Assembly (NCBI RefSeq): GCF_010092985.1
Contig: NZ_CP048106.1
Location: 3,534,001 to 3,598,000 of the forward strand
Source of the DNA: Pontibacter pudoricolor
Lineage (GTDB): Bacteria; Bacteroidota; Bacteroidia; Cytophagales; Hymenobacteraceae
DNA length: 64,000 bases
Direction of reading: 5' to 3'
This document shows, piece after piece, positions 46,743 to 55,863 of the stretch. Numbering within the stretch: the stretch's first letter is position 1; the number at the start of each line of letters is the position of its first letter. The position numbers and the translations under genes are program-made. The notes beneath the pieces are model-generated. The model worked only from the letters and a program-made list of their open reading frames with translations. It did no database searches and was not told where the DNA came from.

Positions 46743-48392
46743 ATGAAACACCTCCATACCTACGGGTTTGTGTTGGCAGCACTACTTGCTTCGGGCTGTG
46801 CATCTACCAACAATACCGCTAAAAGCCCTGAGACCAATGCCGAAAAGCTCCGCGCAGCTGCAACCACCTATGGCCAGACTATAACTGCCGCTGATCTCTC
46901 AAAGCACCTGACTATTATTGCTTCTGATGAATACGAAGGTCGGAACACCGGCGAGAAAGGTCAGAAAATGGCAGCAGCCTACATCGCAAAAGAGTTTAAA
47001 GAAGATGGCTTAACAGGCCCCGTAACTGCTGGCAGCAACCCTTATTACCAAACTTTTGACCTGGAAAAAAGCCAGTGGGGTGAAGGCCACATTTTAATCG
47101 GCGACCAGAAGTTTATGATGATGCAGGACTTCTTTGTACTTGGCAGCTCCCCTTACCAGACCGAGCAAACTACTGATGTGGTTTTTGCAGGTTATGGTAT
47201 AGACGATGAAAAGTACTCTGATTATGCCAATGTAGATGTAACCGGCAAAATGGTTGTTGTACTAGCCGGCGAGCCAAAAGGAAGCAACGGAAACTACCTG
47301 ATCAGTGGAACTACCAAAACATCTGACTGGGGCAATGATTACCGTGCCAAGCGTAATGCCGCTACCAAACGCGGTGCTAAAAGCGTGCTTATAGTTACCG
47401 GCACATCTGCCGACGAATTTAACAGCCTTACTCAGCGTTACAAGTCTTATGCTTCGCGTCCGTCTTTAGGATTGAAGAGCGCAGGCAAACAGGAAAACGC
47501 AGCTGTAATGTTTGTATCGCCGGTAGCTGGTGCAGCTTTACTGAACACAACCCCTGAGAAATTACTTGCTCACAGCGGTAATGTGGCAAAAGCCGGCAAA
47601 CCGGTAGCATCTGCTTTTACAGCGCCAAAAAATGTTAAAGTGATGACTTCGCGCATTACTACTCCTGTGCCAACCGAAAACGTACTGGGCTTTATTGAAG
47701 GCTCGGATAAAAAAGACGAAGTAGTAGTTGTAACAGCTCACTACGACCACGTAGGCATGGAAGAAGATGCTCCCGGAGATGATAAGATCTTTAACGGTGC
47801 CAACGATGATGGCTCGGGTACAGTAGCCGTAATCGAATTAGCCGAAGCATTTGCACAAGCTAAAAAAGATGGCAAAGGCCCGCGCCGCAGCATTCTGTTT
47901 ATGACCGTAACCGCTGAAGAAAAAGGCTTGCTGGGTTCTGAATACTACTCAGAAAACCCGATTTTCCCGCTGGCTAACACAGTGGCTAACGTAAACATAG
48001 ACATGATCGGCCGCATGGACTTCGATTATGAAAAACAAAACGACAGCAACTATATTTATGTGATCGGGGCAGATAAGCTTTCTTCAGAACTGCACGCCAT
48101 TAACGAAGAAGCGAACCAGAAGTACGTGAACCTGAAGCTTGACTACAAGTTTAACGACGAGAACGATCCGAACCGTTTTTACTACCGTTCAGACCACTAT
48201 AACTTCGCTAAGAACGGTATTCCGATCATATTCTACTTTAACGGTGTGCACGCAGACTACCACAAAGCCAGCGACTCAGTAGATAAGATCTTATTCGACA
48301 GCGCCGAAAAAGTAGCTCGTTTAGCCTTCTACACCACCTGGGAACTTGCCAACCGCGACAACCGCATTGTTGTAGACAGCAATAAAAAGTAG
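46743..48392 (+). CDS. M28-family zinc aminopeptidase, lipoprotein
   Basis: The 549-residue protein has a lipoprotein signal (LLASGC, Cys19) and a PA-type insert (about residues 130-310). The M28 metal core follows: VVTAHYDHVG (His ligand), NGANDDGSGTVAVIELA (bridging Asp), TAEEKGLLGSEYY (catalytic and ligand Glu), NIDMIGRMD (Asp) and YHKASD (last His). It probably releases N-terminal residues from peptides in the periplasm or at the surface. It may be cotranscribed with ispF 33 bp upstream, although functions are unrelated. Confidence 0.93.
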   Translation: MKHLHTYGFVLAALLASGCASTNNTAKSPETNAEKLRAAATTYGQTITAADLSKHLTIIASDEYEGRNTGEKGQKMAAAYIAKEFKEDGLTGPVTAGSNPYYQTFDLEKSQWGEGHILIGDQKFMMMQDFFVLGSSPYQTEQTTDVVFAGYGIDDEKYSDYANVDVTGKMVVVLAGEPKGSNGNYLISGTTKTSDWGNDYRAKRNAATKRGAKSVLIVTGTSADEFNSLTQRYKSYASRPSLGLKSAGKQENAAVMFVSPVAGAALLNTTPEKLLAHSGNVAKAGKPVASAFTAPKNVKVMTSRITTPVPTENVLGFIEGSDKKDEVVVVTAHYDHVGMEEDAPGDDKIFNGANDDGSGTVAVIELAEAFAQAKKDGKGPRRSILFMTVTAEEKGLLGSEYYSENPIFPLANTVANVNIDMIGRMDFDYEKQNDSNYIYVIGADKLSSELHAINEEANQKYVNLKLDYKFNDENDPNRFYYRSDHYNFAKNGIPIIFYFNGVHADYHKASDSVDKILFDSAEKVARLAFYTTWELANRDNRIVVDSNKK

Positions 48393-48407
48393 ACTTTCAG
48401 AGTTAGA

Positions 48408-48539
48408 GAGTTTGGGAGTTTAAGAGTTAGTGAGTTAAAGAGTATTGGTATTGGTGAGGTTAAGAAACTATAGTTTCTGCATTTATACTTCATTAAATCA
48501 CTAACTCCTAAACTCTTTAACTCTTAAACTCCCAAACTC
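48408..48539. repeat. Long inverted repeat of GAGTT-type sequence
   Basis: Left arm 48408-48429 and right arm 48518-48539 are perfect 22-bp inverted copies (GAGTTTGGGAGTTTAAGAGT core), with a spacer holding GAAACTATAGTTTC (48465-48478), a full form of the palindrome motif. The unit resembles the tract at 3.41 kb. It could form a large hairpin in the M28 gene's 3' end. Confidence 0.7.
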
Positions 48540-48617
48540 TTTATACCTTTAGGGGTGTTTTTTCTTTTTTATAGTTGCAGCAACTATAAATCAGCCCATT
48601 CAGTAGGCGAAATAGTT

Positions 48618-49988
48618 ATGAGTAAACTAAAGCAGTTTCTGCTCGATTCAGAAACAAAGTCATTCGACCAGAACCACCGCGCTACCATCAGGTTTAACAT
48701 CGGTAAGTACAATGCCGCTGTGCAGCGTGGACTCACCCAATATTCCGATCATGAGCTTGCCCGTGAGCGTGCTTCCTATATAAAAACCAACACCATTAAG
48801 GACCTTGATAAGTACCTGATGGAATTTGAAGCCAATTTTACTGCCCGTGGCGGCAAAGTTATCTGGGCACGCGATGCGCAGGAAGCTTTAAAAGAGATTG
48901 GCGAGATCATGAAGCGCAAACGTGCCAAATCTGTTGTTAAATCCAAGTCGATGATAACAGAGGAGATACACATGAACGAGTTCCTGGAAAAGAACGGCGT
49001 GGAAGTGGTGGAAACGGACCTAGGCGAATACATTGTGCAACTGGCCGAGCAGCGCCCCTACCATATTGTAACACCGGCCATGCACATGTCTAAAAAAGAT
49101 ATTGCCGAGCTGTTTGTGCGCAAACTGAACATAGCCCCTACAGATGACGCCCAGGAATTGGTTGGCGTAGCCCGTCGCCTTCTGCGCGACAAGTACACTT
49201 CTGCCGAAATTGGTATAACGGGTGGTAACTTTCTGCTGGCAGATGTAGGTGGCGTGGCCGTAACCGAAAACGAAGGGAATGCCCGCTTATCAACTACCTT
49301 CCCGAAAACGCATATTGCTATAGTTGGTATCGAGAAAATGTTGCCGTCTATTATGGACCTGGACCTTTTCTGGCCACTACTGAGCACCAGCGGAACCGGG
49401 CAGAACGTAACCGTTTATAACACCATATTTACAGGCCCGCGCCAGCCAAACGAAAAGGACGGCCCGGAAGAAATGTATGTTATTCTGCTGGATAACGGCC
49501 GTACCGAACTAATGTCTCACCCTGAGAAGCGTGAAGCCTTAAACTGTATCCGTTGTGGAGCCTGCCTTAACATTTGCCCGGTTTATAAAAACATTGGCGG
49601 CCATACCTACGAGAGTACATACAGTGGCCCGATCGGTTCTGTGCTTACTCCGCACTTTAACGGCATGGCCGAGAACAAGCACCTGAGCTTTGCCAGTTCG
49701 CTGTGCGGTGCCTGTACTTCTGTTTGCCCGGTTAAAATCAACATCCATAACCTGCTGCTGCTTAACCGCAAGCAAAGCGTGGATATGGGCCTTGCCGACA
49801 AGCAGGAAAAAACTGCCTTTAAGTTCTGGTTAAAAGCCATGAAGAGCCGCAAACTTATGAACATGGCTCCATCCGGCATCAAGAACTATGTAGTAAAATA
49901 CATTCTGAAAGATACCTGGAGCAAGCGCCGCGAAGCAATGAAAATAGCGCCAAAATCATTTAACCAGCTCTGGAAGGAAAGATCTTAA
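48618..49988 (+). CDS. lutB: LutB-type iron-sulfur protein of lactate utilisation
   Basis: The roughly 456-residue protein has an N-terminal LUD domain (KSMITEEIHMNEFLEKNGVEVVETDLGEYIVQL) and a C-terminal ferredoxin domain with CIRCGACLNICPV and CGACTSVCPV, two 4Fe-4S sites. LutB works with LutA and LutC to oxidise L-lactate; only lutB is in the window. The ATG at 48618 is preferred because an upstream in-frame start at 48555 lies in repeat-derived sequence. It is followed by a terminator 90 bp downstream. Confidence 0.9.
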   Translation: MSKLKQFLLDSETKSFDQNHRATIRFNIGKYNAAVQRGLTQYSDHELARERASYIKTNTIKDLDKYLMEFEANFTARGGKVIWARDAQEALKEIGEIMKRKRAKSVVKSKSMITEEIHMNEFLEKNGVEVVETDLGEYIVQLAEQRPYHIVTPAMHMSKKDIAELFVRKLNIAPTDDAQELVGVARRLLRDKYTSAEIGITGGNFLLADVGGVAVTENEGNARLSTTFPKTHIAIVGIEKMLPSIMDLDLFWPLLSTSGTGQNVTVYNTIFTGPRQPNEKDGPEEMYVILLDNGRTELMSHPEKREALNCIRCGACLNICPVYKNIGGHTYESTYSGPIGSVLTPHFNGMAENKHLSFASSLCGACTSVCPVKINIHNLLLLNRKQSVDMGLADKQEKTAFKFWLKAMKSRKLMNMAPSGIKNYVVKYILKDTWSKRREAMKIAPKSFNQLWKERS

Positions 49989-50035
49989 TTGCTGATTGTT
50001 GATTTAGAGCTCTATAGCTCTATAGTTCCGCATCC

Positions 50036-50074
50036 TTTTCATCCTAATATCCTGCAAATCCTGATTAAGATATA
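50036..50074. repeat. AATCCTG family repeat, degenerate copy
   Basis: Shows TCCTGCAAATCCTGATTAAG, a variant of the phrase found at 3.5, 12.4 and 61.85 kb. It lies between lutB and its terminator. Confidence 0.6.
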
Positions 50075-50077
50075 AAC

Positions 50078-50109
50078 AAAACGGCCTGCAAACTATAGCA
50101 GGCCGTTTT
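50078..50109. terminator. Terminator downstream of lutB
   Basis: A 12-bp perfect stem (AAAACGGCCTGC, 50078-50089, with its complement at 50098-50109). The loop is AAACTATA, the palindrome's left part. T and A flanks allow use in both directions, facing the convergent synthetase gene. Confidence 0.85.
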
Positions 50110-50166
50110 ACTTTATAGTATTCTCCGGATTATCTCCATTATCAGGTTCATTCATAAAGCTATAGT

Positions 50167-51123
50167 TTAAAACATAGAAGCGTGCCCTGGTTTGCGCGGG
50201 AACACCGTTACATCATCAATATCTTTGATCTTGCAAATGAAGCGGGTCATGCGCTCTACCCCAAACCCTGCACCAGCCGTTCTTGGTAATAAACCTCTTT
50301 TCGCCACTTCCAGGTAGTCGTTAAATATCTCTTTGTTAGCTCCAGTTTCAGCCATGCGTTTCAGTAGTTGCTTATAGTCGTTCTCGCGCTCTGCACCCGA
50401 CAAACCTTCTCCGAAACCTTCCGGCCATACCAGGTCATAGTTAAAGTAAGTGCCCGGTTTCATCTGGTCTTCTTTGTCATAAAACTCGCGCTTGTGGTTC
50501 AGTAGCCAGAATGGAGAATCAGACATCCCGGATTGCAGCATTTCATAATCAGGGCCAAGGGCAGCTTCCAGTTTTTCGGTGCGGTAAACTGGCCATTTCT
50601 CGTATTGCGGCAACAGCTCTCCGCGTAGTTCCAGCAGCAGTGCAGGCAATTCAGCGTTCAGGCGGGCAAATACAAAGTTTACCAGGTCTTCCATAAACTC
50701 CATCACGTAAAAGCGATCTTTGTTCTTAAATTCAAAGTCTATCTGGGTAAACTCGAACAAATGACGGCCTGTTCCGGCACGGTCTGCAAACTCCAGGCGT
50801 ACGTTCGGCGACACGATGTAAAGGCTATCCAATGCCGGGTTGAGCAGCGCCAGTTGTTTATGGAAGATCATGGATTTGGTAAGGCTCCAGCGCTTATCGG
50901 CATACGGTATGCTTGCATCCACAACCCCATGGTTAAGCGGGTCTGTAATCGGTGACAGCATCAGCGGCATAAGCTGCGTAAGTCCTTTCCTGAACATAAA
51001 CTCGTGCGAAGCCCGCACAATGCCCTGCTGCACCTGTAATATCCCTGGCAGGGCAGGCCTGCTCAGTCGGTCCAGCATCTGGTCTATAGCGGTGGGGGTT
51101 TCTAAAACTGGTGGTTCCATCAT
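50167..51123 (-). CDS. Aminoacyl-tRNA-synthetase-related protein, asparagine-synthetase-like (AS-AR type)
   Basis: The 318-residue protein is the catalytic core of a class II (Asp/Asn-type) aminoacyl-tRNA synthetase without an anticodon-binding domain. Motif 2-like text is TGRHLFEFTQIDFEF (about residues 116-130), and motif 3 is AGFGVERMTRF (about 283-293). Its archaeal relative (AS-AR) makes asparagine from aspartate and ammonia with ATP. The divergent AsnC-type regulator supports an amino-acid biosynthetic role. It is not a complete tRNA synthetase; other amidation or ligation activities remain possible. Confidence 0.78.
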   Translation of the reverse strand: MMEPPVLETPTAIDQMLDRLSRPALPGILQVQQGIVRASHEFMFRKGLTQLMPLMLSPITDPLNHGVVDASIPYADKRWSLTKSMIFHKQLALLNPALDSLYIVSPNVRLEFADRAGTGRHLFEFTQIDFEFKNKDRFYVMEFMEDLVNFVFARLNAELPALLLELRGELLPQYEKWPVYRTEKLEAALGPDYEMLQSGMSDSPFWLLNHKREFYDKEDQMKPGTYFNYDLVWPEGFGEGLSGAERENDYKQLLKRMAETGANKEIFNDYLEVAKRGLLPRTAGAGFGVERMTRFICKIKDIDDVTVFPRKPGHASMF

Positions 51124-51153
51124 GTTAAACTGGTTTATTGGTTAATACTTTAT

Positions 51154-51174
51154 AAGTGTAGAATGTTAACACTT
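51154..51174. promoter_or_regulatory. Candidate operator, AAGTGT-N9-ACACTT
   Basis: A perfect 6-bp dyad with 9-bp spacing (AAGTGT at 51154-51159, ACACTT at 51169-51174) lies between the divergent synthetase-like gene and the AsnC-family gene, 31 bp before the synthetase start. It is a plausible AsnC/Lrp-type site (inference). Confidence 0.45.
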
Positions 51175-51283
51175 ACACTGCAATTTTAAATATTTTCCAA
51201 AAAACAGTTGATAACAGTGTTGTAATTTTAATTTTTATGCGTTTATATTGAAAATATTTAAATACAGAGCTGATATTAGTGGT

Positions 51284-51742
51284 ATGAATTATCAAATTGA
51301 TAATCTGGATAAGCAGATTCTGATTCTGCTGATGCAGGATGTGGTACAACCTTATACAGAAATAGCAAAGGAATTAGGCGTATCCGGCGGAACGATACAT
51401 GTACGGATGCGCAAGCTAACTGAGATGGGTGTGGTAAAAGGTAGCCAGCTTATAGTTGATCCGGCCTCTTTAGGATATGATATCTGTGCTTTTATCGGTG
51501 TTTTCCTGGAGAAAGGCTCGGAGTACCGGGAGGCGGTAGAGCAAATGCGCCAGATCCCTGAGATTGTAGAGCTGCATTACACGACCGGCTCTTACAGTAT
51601 GTTCGCAAAAATCATCTGCCGGGATACAAAACACCTGCGCGAAGTGCTGAACGAAAAACTGCAAACTATAGCCGGCGTGCAGCGCACCGAAACATTTATA
51701 TCACTGGAGGAAAGTATAAACCGCCAGATAACGATAGAATAG
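51284..51742 (+). CDS. Lrp/AsnC-family transcriptional regulator
   Basis: The roughly 152-residue protein has an N-terminal winged helix-turn-helix (about residues 8-56: LDKQILILLMQD, YTEIAKELGVSGGTIHVRMRKLTEMGVVKG) and a C-terminal RAM effector domain (about 65-145). The ATG at 51284 is preferred over a TTG at 51248, since the HTH then begins at the usual place. It is divergent from the asparagine-synthetase-like gene, mirroring asnC-asnA in E. coli. It may sense asparagine (inference). Confidence 0.88.
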   Translation: MNYQIDNLDKQILILLMQDVVQPYTEIAKELGVSGGTIHVRMRKLTEMGVVKGSQLIVDPASLGYDICAFIGVFLEKGSEYREAVEQMRQIPEIVELHYTTGSYSMFAKIICRDTKHLREVLNEKLQTIAGVQRTETFISLEESINRQITIE

Positions 51743-51744
51743 GA

Positions 51745-51775
51745 AAAGCGCCTGAACTATAGATTCAGGCGCTTT
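51745..51775. terminator. Bidirectional terminator between the AsnC-type and aminotransferase genes
   Basis: A 12-bp perfect stem (AAAGCGCCTGAA, 51745-51756, with its complement at 51764-51775). The loop is CTATAGA, so that AACTATAG spans stem and loop. It lies directly after the stop codon. Confidence 0.9.
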
Positions 51776-51790
51776 CTTTATAGTTATAGT

Positions 51791-53050
51791 TTACTTCAGT
51801 TTCTCAAGTGCAGTGCGCAGGCGGCTAAGGGAGTTTTCTATTTCTTCCAGCGAAGCACCACCTACCGATAACCGGAACCAGTTAAGATCAGGCGCTGACC
51901 CGAAGGCCGAGAAGGGAACTATAGCCAGCTTCGCTTCTGACAAAATATAGTAGGTAATATCTTTACTTGTTTGCAGCAGATCGCCGTTCGGGTTTGTTTT
52001 ACCGGCCAGGTCCATTTTTACTGACAGGTAAATAGCACCCATCGGCTCTATGGCATCAACCGCAAAACCACTTTCTTTCAGGTCTTTAAAACCTTTGTAA
52101 AGCACGTTCAGGCTGCGCTGGATTTTGTGCTTCAGTTCGTGCATAAAACTATACACCTGCTCCGGTTGCTTTAAGTAACGGGCTGTAGCGATCTGTTCGG
52201 CTTTTGGAGCCCAGGCTCCTACGTGGCCAAGTATAGCTTTCATTTTATCCATTACTATAGTTGGGCCATACGCATAACCTACCCGCACGCCGGTAGCAGC
52301 AAAGCTCTTCGAAATACCATCGATATACACGACATAATCGCGCAGCTCAGGGCGCAGGTTAACCGGGTCATAATGTTTGTGCTCGGGCCCGAAGGTCAGC
52401 ATCCAGTAGATCTGATCGTATAGTATGTAAAGTGGTTTCTCGCCCTCTTTGCGGCTTTTGTTTTCTTCAATAACAAGGTCGCATATTTCCTGCAGGTCTT
52501 TTTGAGAGAACATGGTGCCCGTCGGGTTAAGCGGGGAGCACAAGGCCAGCATGGTTGCGCCTTTCAGGTGCGGAGCCACATCAGCAGCCGTCGGCATAAA
52601 GTTGTTCTCGGCACGGGTCTCTACCATTACCGGTGTTGCGCCAGACAAATGGCAGTAGTGGTTATTGTTCCAGGATGGTGTCGGGAAAACCACTTTATCG
52701 CCTGGGTCAACCAGGGCAAGGTAGGTAGCATAGATCAATGGGCGCGAGCCACCAGCTACCAGAATATCATTTTCAGGGTATTTCAGGCCCAGCTTATCTT
52801 CTGTAAAAGCAACTACAGCCTGCCGCAATACAGCCACGCCATTTGCAGGCGGATAGTTGGTATGTCCTTCATTATAAGCCTGGGTTATGCCTTCTTTCAG
52901 CTCCTGCGGAATAGGATAAATACTTGGATCAAAGTCTCCGATGGTAAGATTACAGATCTGTTCTCCACGTGCTATCATGGAGTTTACCTCGCCGGCTACC
53001 TTTATAATTTCGGAGCCGATCAGGTTTTGAGCCATTTTTGAAACGGTCAT
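51791..53050 (-). CDS. Class I/II pyridoxal-phosphate aminotransferase (aspartate-type)
   Basis: The roughly 419-residue enzyme shows the fold-type I pattern: NYPPANGVAVLRQAV, PTPSWNNNHYCHLSGATPV, SPLNPTG with the PLP-stacking region, YDQIYWML, and the Schiff-base lysine in DGISKSFAATGVRVGYA. The ATG at 53050 (MTVSKMAQN) is preferred over an upstream one because typical family members begin there. It is a neighbour of the asparagine-synthetase-like gene, so it may supply aspartate from oxaloacetate (inference). Confidence 0.85.
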   Translation of the reverse strand: MTVSKMAQNLIGSEIIKVAGEVNSMIARGEQICNLTIGDFDPSIYPIPQELKEGITQAYNEGHTNYPPANGVAVLRQAVVAFTEDKLGLKYPENDILVAGGSRPLIYATYLALVDPGDKVVFPTPSWNNNHYCHLSGATPVMVETRAENNFMPTAADVAPHLKGATMLALCSPLNPTGTMFSQKDLQEICDLVIEENKSRKEGEKPLYILYDQIYWMLTFGPEHKHYDPVNLRPELRDYVVYIDGISKSFAATGVRVGYAYGPTIVMDKMKAILGHVGAWAPKAEQIATARYLKQPEQVYSFMHELKHKIQRSLNVLYKGFKDLKESGFAVDAIEPMGAIYLSVKMDLAGKTNPNGDLLQTSKDITYYILSEAKLAIVPFSAFGSAPDLNWFRLSVGGASLEEIENSLSRLRTALEKLK

Positions 53051-53131
53051 GCTATGTTGGGTTTGGTTACTGCAAGTTACGATTTCCGGAAAAGTATTGC
53101 CCACATTACCGGCAAAAAACCTGTAAAACTC

Positions 53132-53175
53132 AACCGCCCGCGCAAACTGTTTATAGTTTACCCGGGCGGTTTTTA
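53132..53175. terminator. Hairpin, possible terminator
   Basis: AACCGCCCG (53132-53140) pairs with CGGGCGGTT (53163-53171), with an inner pair AAACT/AGTTT that holds TATAGTTT. A T run follows on the plus strand, although no plus-strand gene ends here. It may be a remnant or act on readthrough RNA. Confidence 0.55.
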
Positions 53176-53417
53176 TAGATTAAACTAGTGTAAATATGCT
53201 CTTGTCAGCAAAATTTATCTCCTGAGTCGTCATCCCCCTTCAAAGGGGCAAACAGCAAATGTGAACATGCTCAAACATAATTGTCATTCTGTTAAGAATC
53301 TTAGGTTGAAGAGAGGTTAAGCCTTCGCTCTTAGCCCCAAGATCCTTTCAGGATGACAAAAGAGGTAAATAAAAGTCTCCATTTGAAGGAGGCAGGAGAT
53401 GATTTACGATACCAGCT
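53172..53417. repeat. Intergenic repeats of the TGTCATTCTG / AGGATGACA type
   Basis: Contains ATTGTCATTCTGTTAAGAAT-like text (about 53280) and CCTTTCAGGATGACAAA (about 53344), arranged as imperfect inverted ends of a short element, and a CCCCCTTCAAAGGGGC hairpin near 53231. No gene is seen. Confidence 0.6.
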
Positions 53418-54593
53418 TTACCACTTATAGTAACCGTTTTCTTCTCCGTCGTTCAGTATTTCGGCGGCGGTGTTGGGGCTGCGGTTTATGTCGGCCAGTT
53501 TGCGGTGCTTCCAGACAGCTGCCGATTCGCGCACAGTATCCAGGTGGGCATCTGATTTAAGCTTTTCTTCTTCGCGCTTGGCTTCTGTTTCAAATTCCTG
53601 GCGGGCCGCAAATTTGGCTTCGGCTATAGTTAGCTTAAGGTCAAACTGCTTCTGACGCTCGGCTACACGCTGCATTTCCTGGGTGGTGCGCTCATGTTCC
53701 ACACCTTTCAGTATATCGTCGTAAGGGCCTTTATTGGTAATCAGTTTTGTAAAGATCGGGGCTGTTTCGAGCATAATGAACAGCAGCGTAATAAAGAATA
53801 CCGGCAACCATGGCAGTTTATTCAGGGCATCTATGCGCGCCATCAAACCATCATAGTTCGAGAAACTTTCCTGTCCTTCGTTTACCGTGGCATCATACTG
53901 CTTCATCAAATCAGCAATGCGCTTCTCTTTTACCAGTATCCTGTCGGCAGCGCTGGCCTGCAGCAATTTCAGTTCTTCGTCTACTTTATCGTACTGGCGT
54001 TTTTTCTCTTCGTAAATAGGGCCTTTGCCGATTTTGCCGGTACCGCCTGTGCCATCCGATTCGGCAGCTACCAGTTCGTATAGTTTGTTGCGCTCTTTTA
54101 TTTTGGCTTCAATCTCGGTACGGATGGCAATAATTTCACTTTTAACAGAATCTACTTCAGCAAACTGCTTGCCAACCAGGGCTTTGTGCTGAATTGCCAG
54201 CTCAGCTTGTTTCTCTTTAAGTATAGCCTGAATTTCCTTATCAAATATCTTCAGCTCCAGCGGCTTGGAAATAACCACGGCCAGCACCAGTGCCAGAAAA
54301 ATACGCGGCGTAACCATCAGCAGCTCTTTCCAGAAACGGCCCTCCTTGCGGATAGTGGAAACTATAAAACGGTCGAGGTTAAAGATAACAGCTCCCCATA
54401 GCAGACCAAAAGCCACGGCCATCGGCACCGAATCGAAAACAGTGTAAAGGGCATAACCACCCGAAATGCTGGCCAATACGCCTGTAAACAAAACGGTAGC
54501 GCCCACGCCGGCATATTTTATGTGCTCAGACTTGGAACACTTTTCCAGGATGGTGTCGTCGGCGCCGGCGCACCACCAAAAAAAATTCTTCAT
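53418..54593 (-). CDS. DUF4407 membrane protein with coiled coil
   Basis: The roughly 391-residue protein starts MKNFFWWCAGADDTILEKCS and has three N-terminal transmembrane helices (about residues 30-125), then a long charged coiled-coil region (about 135-250), another membrane segment near WLPVFFITLLFIMLETAP (about 275-295) and a charged tail. This architecture fits DUF4407. Function is unknown; it resembles scaffold or mechanosensitive-type proteins only in outline. ATG 54593 is favoured over one 66 bp upstream. Confidence 0.8.
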   Translation of the reverse strand: MKNFFWWCAGADDTILEKCSKSEHIKYAGVGATVLFTGVLASISGGYALYTVFDSVPMAVAFGLLWGAVIFNLDRFIVSTIRKEGRFWKELLMVTPRIFLALVLAVVISKPLELKIFDKEIQAILKEKQAELAIQHKALVGKQFAEVDSVKSEIIAIRTEIEAKIKERNKLYELVAAESDGTGGTGKIGKGPIYEEKKRQYDKVDEELKLLQASAADRILVKEKRIADLMKQYDATVNEGQESFSNYDGLMARIDALNKLPWLPVFFITLLFIMLETAPIFTKLITNKGPYDDILKGVEHERTTQEMQRVAERQKQFDLKLTIAEAKFAARQEFETEAKREEEKLKSDAHLDTVRESAAVWKHRKLADINRSPNTAAEILNDGEENGYYKW

Positions 54594-54752
54594 GTAAATA
54601 AGTACCTGTACAGAGTAGGACTGACGTTGAAATAGCGTCAGTAGTGTTAACTGCCGCAAGTTACTGACTTTTATACTTTTAAAGCCGTAAATGTGACGAA
54701 CATCCTGTAAAATGTGATGAAAAGGGGGTTAAAACCGCAACAGCAGTCCGGC

Positions 54753-55487
54753 TTAGTTAAGTTCAACGTTCTCTACAGGTTCGTTCAGCTTATCGTAAAG
54801 TAACAAAGAGGCCATGGCGCTGGCCAGAACCATGCGTGTATCGGGTGTTAATCGAGGGTTTAGCCAAACGTTGCCATTGTTCACTACCTGCACCGCGCCA
54901 ACTATAGTTTCCCCATCCCGGAACTCATACCCGATAATCTCAGATAGTGGCAGCGCCTTGCCTTCGAATTTATAAACAGGGGCTATTTTAAAAGTAGCAG
55001 AACCGTTGGATAATTCGCCTTCAAACTTTTTGCGCTCCAGGTAATGGCGTGGATCTATCGTTAACAAGTGCCACTGTCCGCTTTCCGGGGAAGTAAAATG
55101 GCTGGCGTAATATTCCATGTTCGGGGCTACTTCTATAGTTACGCCTGTATTGTCTTTCAGTGATTTCTCCTGTAGTTTGCTGGCGCCAAACACATACCAT
55201 TCTCTGCCCTGGCCGTTCTGCAGACTAAACTGGTATTTCTGCTCAGCTTTTACATTGTTGTAACTGAAGATAGAAAAACCACCCACGTTCGCCCAGCCCC
55301 GATCAACATTTGCTACTGTATAGTTGCCGATCGTAAAGCTGCCGTTTGGTTTAAATGCTTTGCGGCCTTCTACCGGCAATTCCTCGGCCTGCTGTTTAAA
55401 CCCGGACTCCACGGCCATTTGCGGCACAGAGCAGGAAGAAAAGATCATGGTGCCAGCCACCGATGCGATTAACAGGTACTTTTTCAT
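54753..55487 (-). CDS. Lipoprotein of unknown function
   Basis: The roughly 244-residue protein has a lipoprotein signal (MKKYLLIASVAG, lipobox FSSC at about residues 16-19). The mature part looks beta-rich, with GSFTIGNYTVANVDRGW and repeated short strands, and ends in a segment rich in Ser and Leu. I do not recognise its family. ATG 55487 gives the cleanest signal. It appears to be a single gene. Confidence 0.65.
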   Translation of the reverse strand: MKKYLLIASVAGTMIFSSCSVPQMAVESGFKQQAEELPVEGRKAFKPNGSFTIGNYTVANVDRGWANVGGFSIFSYNNVKAEQKYQFSLQNGQGREWYVFGASKLQEKSLKDNTGVTIEVAPNMEYYASHFTSPESGQWHLLTIDPRHYLERKKFEGELSNGSATFKIAPVYKFEGKALPLSEIIGYEFRDGETIVGAVQVVNNGNVWLNPRLTPDTRMVLASAMASLLLYDKLNEPVENVELN

Positions 55488-55523
55488 AGTTTTATAGTTA
55501 GCAGTGATGAGTTCTGTAAGCAA

Positions 55524-55780
55524 AGTATAGTAAGGGTTGATTTTTGGGTAGCGTATAAACCCACCCCTAACCCTCCAGGGAGGGAAATTTGTTCGTTGTC
55601 ATACCGGGCAGAACCGGGGGAACTTATTGGCCCTTTACAGAGGCTGTATAAGTTTTCTCACAGCTACGCTGGCTCTCTTCGGCTCACGTCTCAAGAATGT
55701 TCGGAATGACAATAATGAACTATAGCTTTCTACTATAAAGAGCACTAAACTATAAAACGGTTGCCTTATCTATAAAATAA
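55524..55780. repeat. Repeat-filled intergenic region
   Basis: Holds a CCCACCCCTAACCCTCCAGG-type unit (about 55561), then TTGTCATACCGGGCAGAACC, and TCAAGAATGTTCGGAATGACAA (about 55690) as the end of a TGTCATT-type element. Motif copies are near 55721. No gene is seen. Confidence 0.6.
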
Positions 55781-55819
55781 AAAAGGGGTAGAAAACCACG
55801 TTGGCTTTCTACCCCTTTT
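55781..55819. terminator. Bidirectional terminator next to the serine dehydratase gene
   Basis: A 14-bp perfect stem (AAAAGGGGTAGAAA, 55781-55794, complement at 55806-55819) is followed by a second palindrome AGACGCAAAATATTGCGTCT at 55820-55839. It ends transcripts of the minus-strand serine dehydratase gene. Confidence 0.85.
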
Positions 55820-55863
55820 AGACGCAAAATATTGCGTCTCTACATAACTTTTAAACTCCCAAA

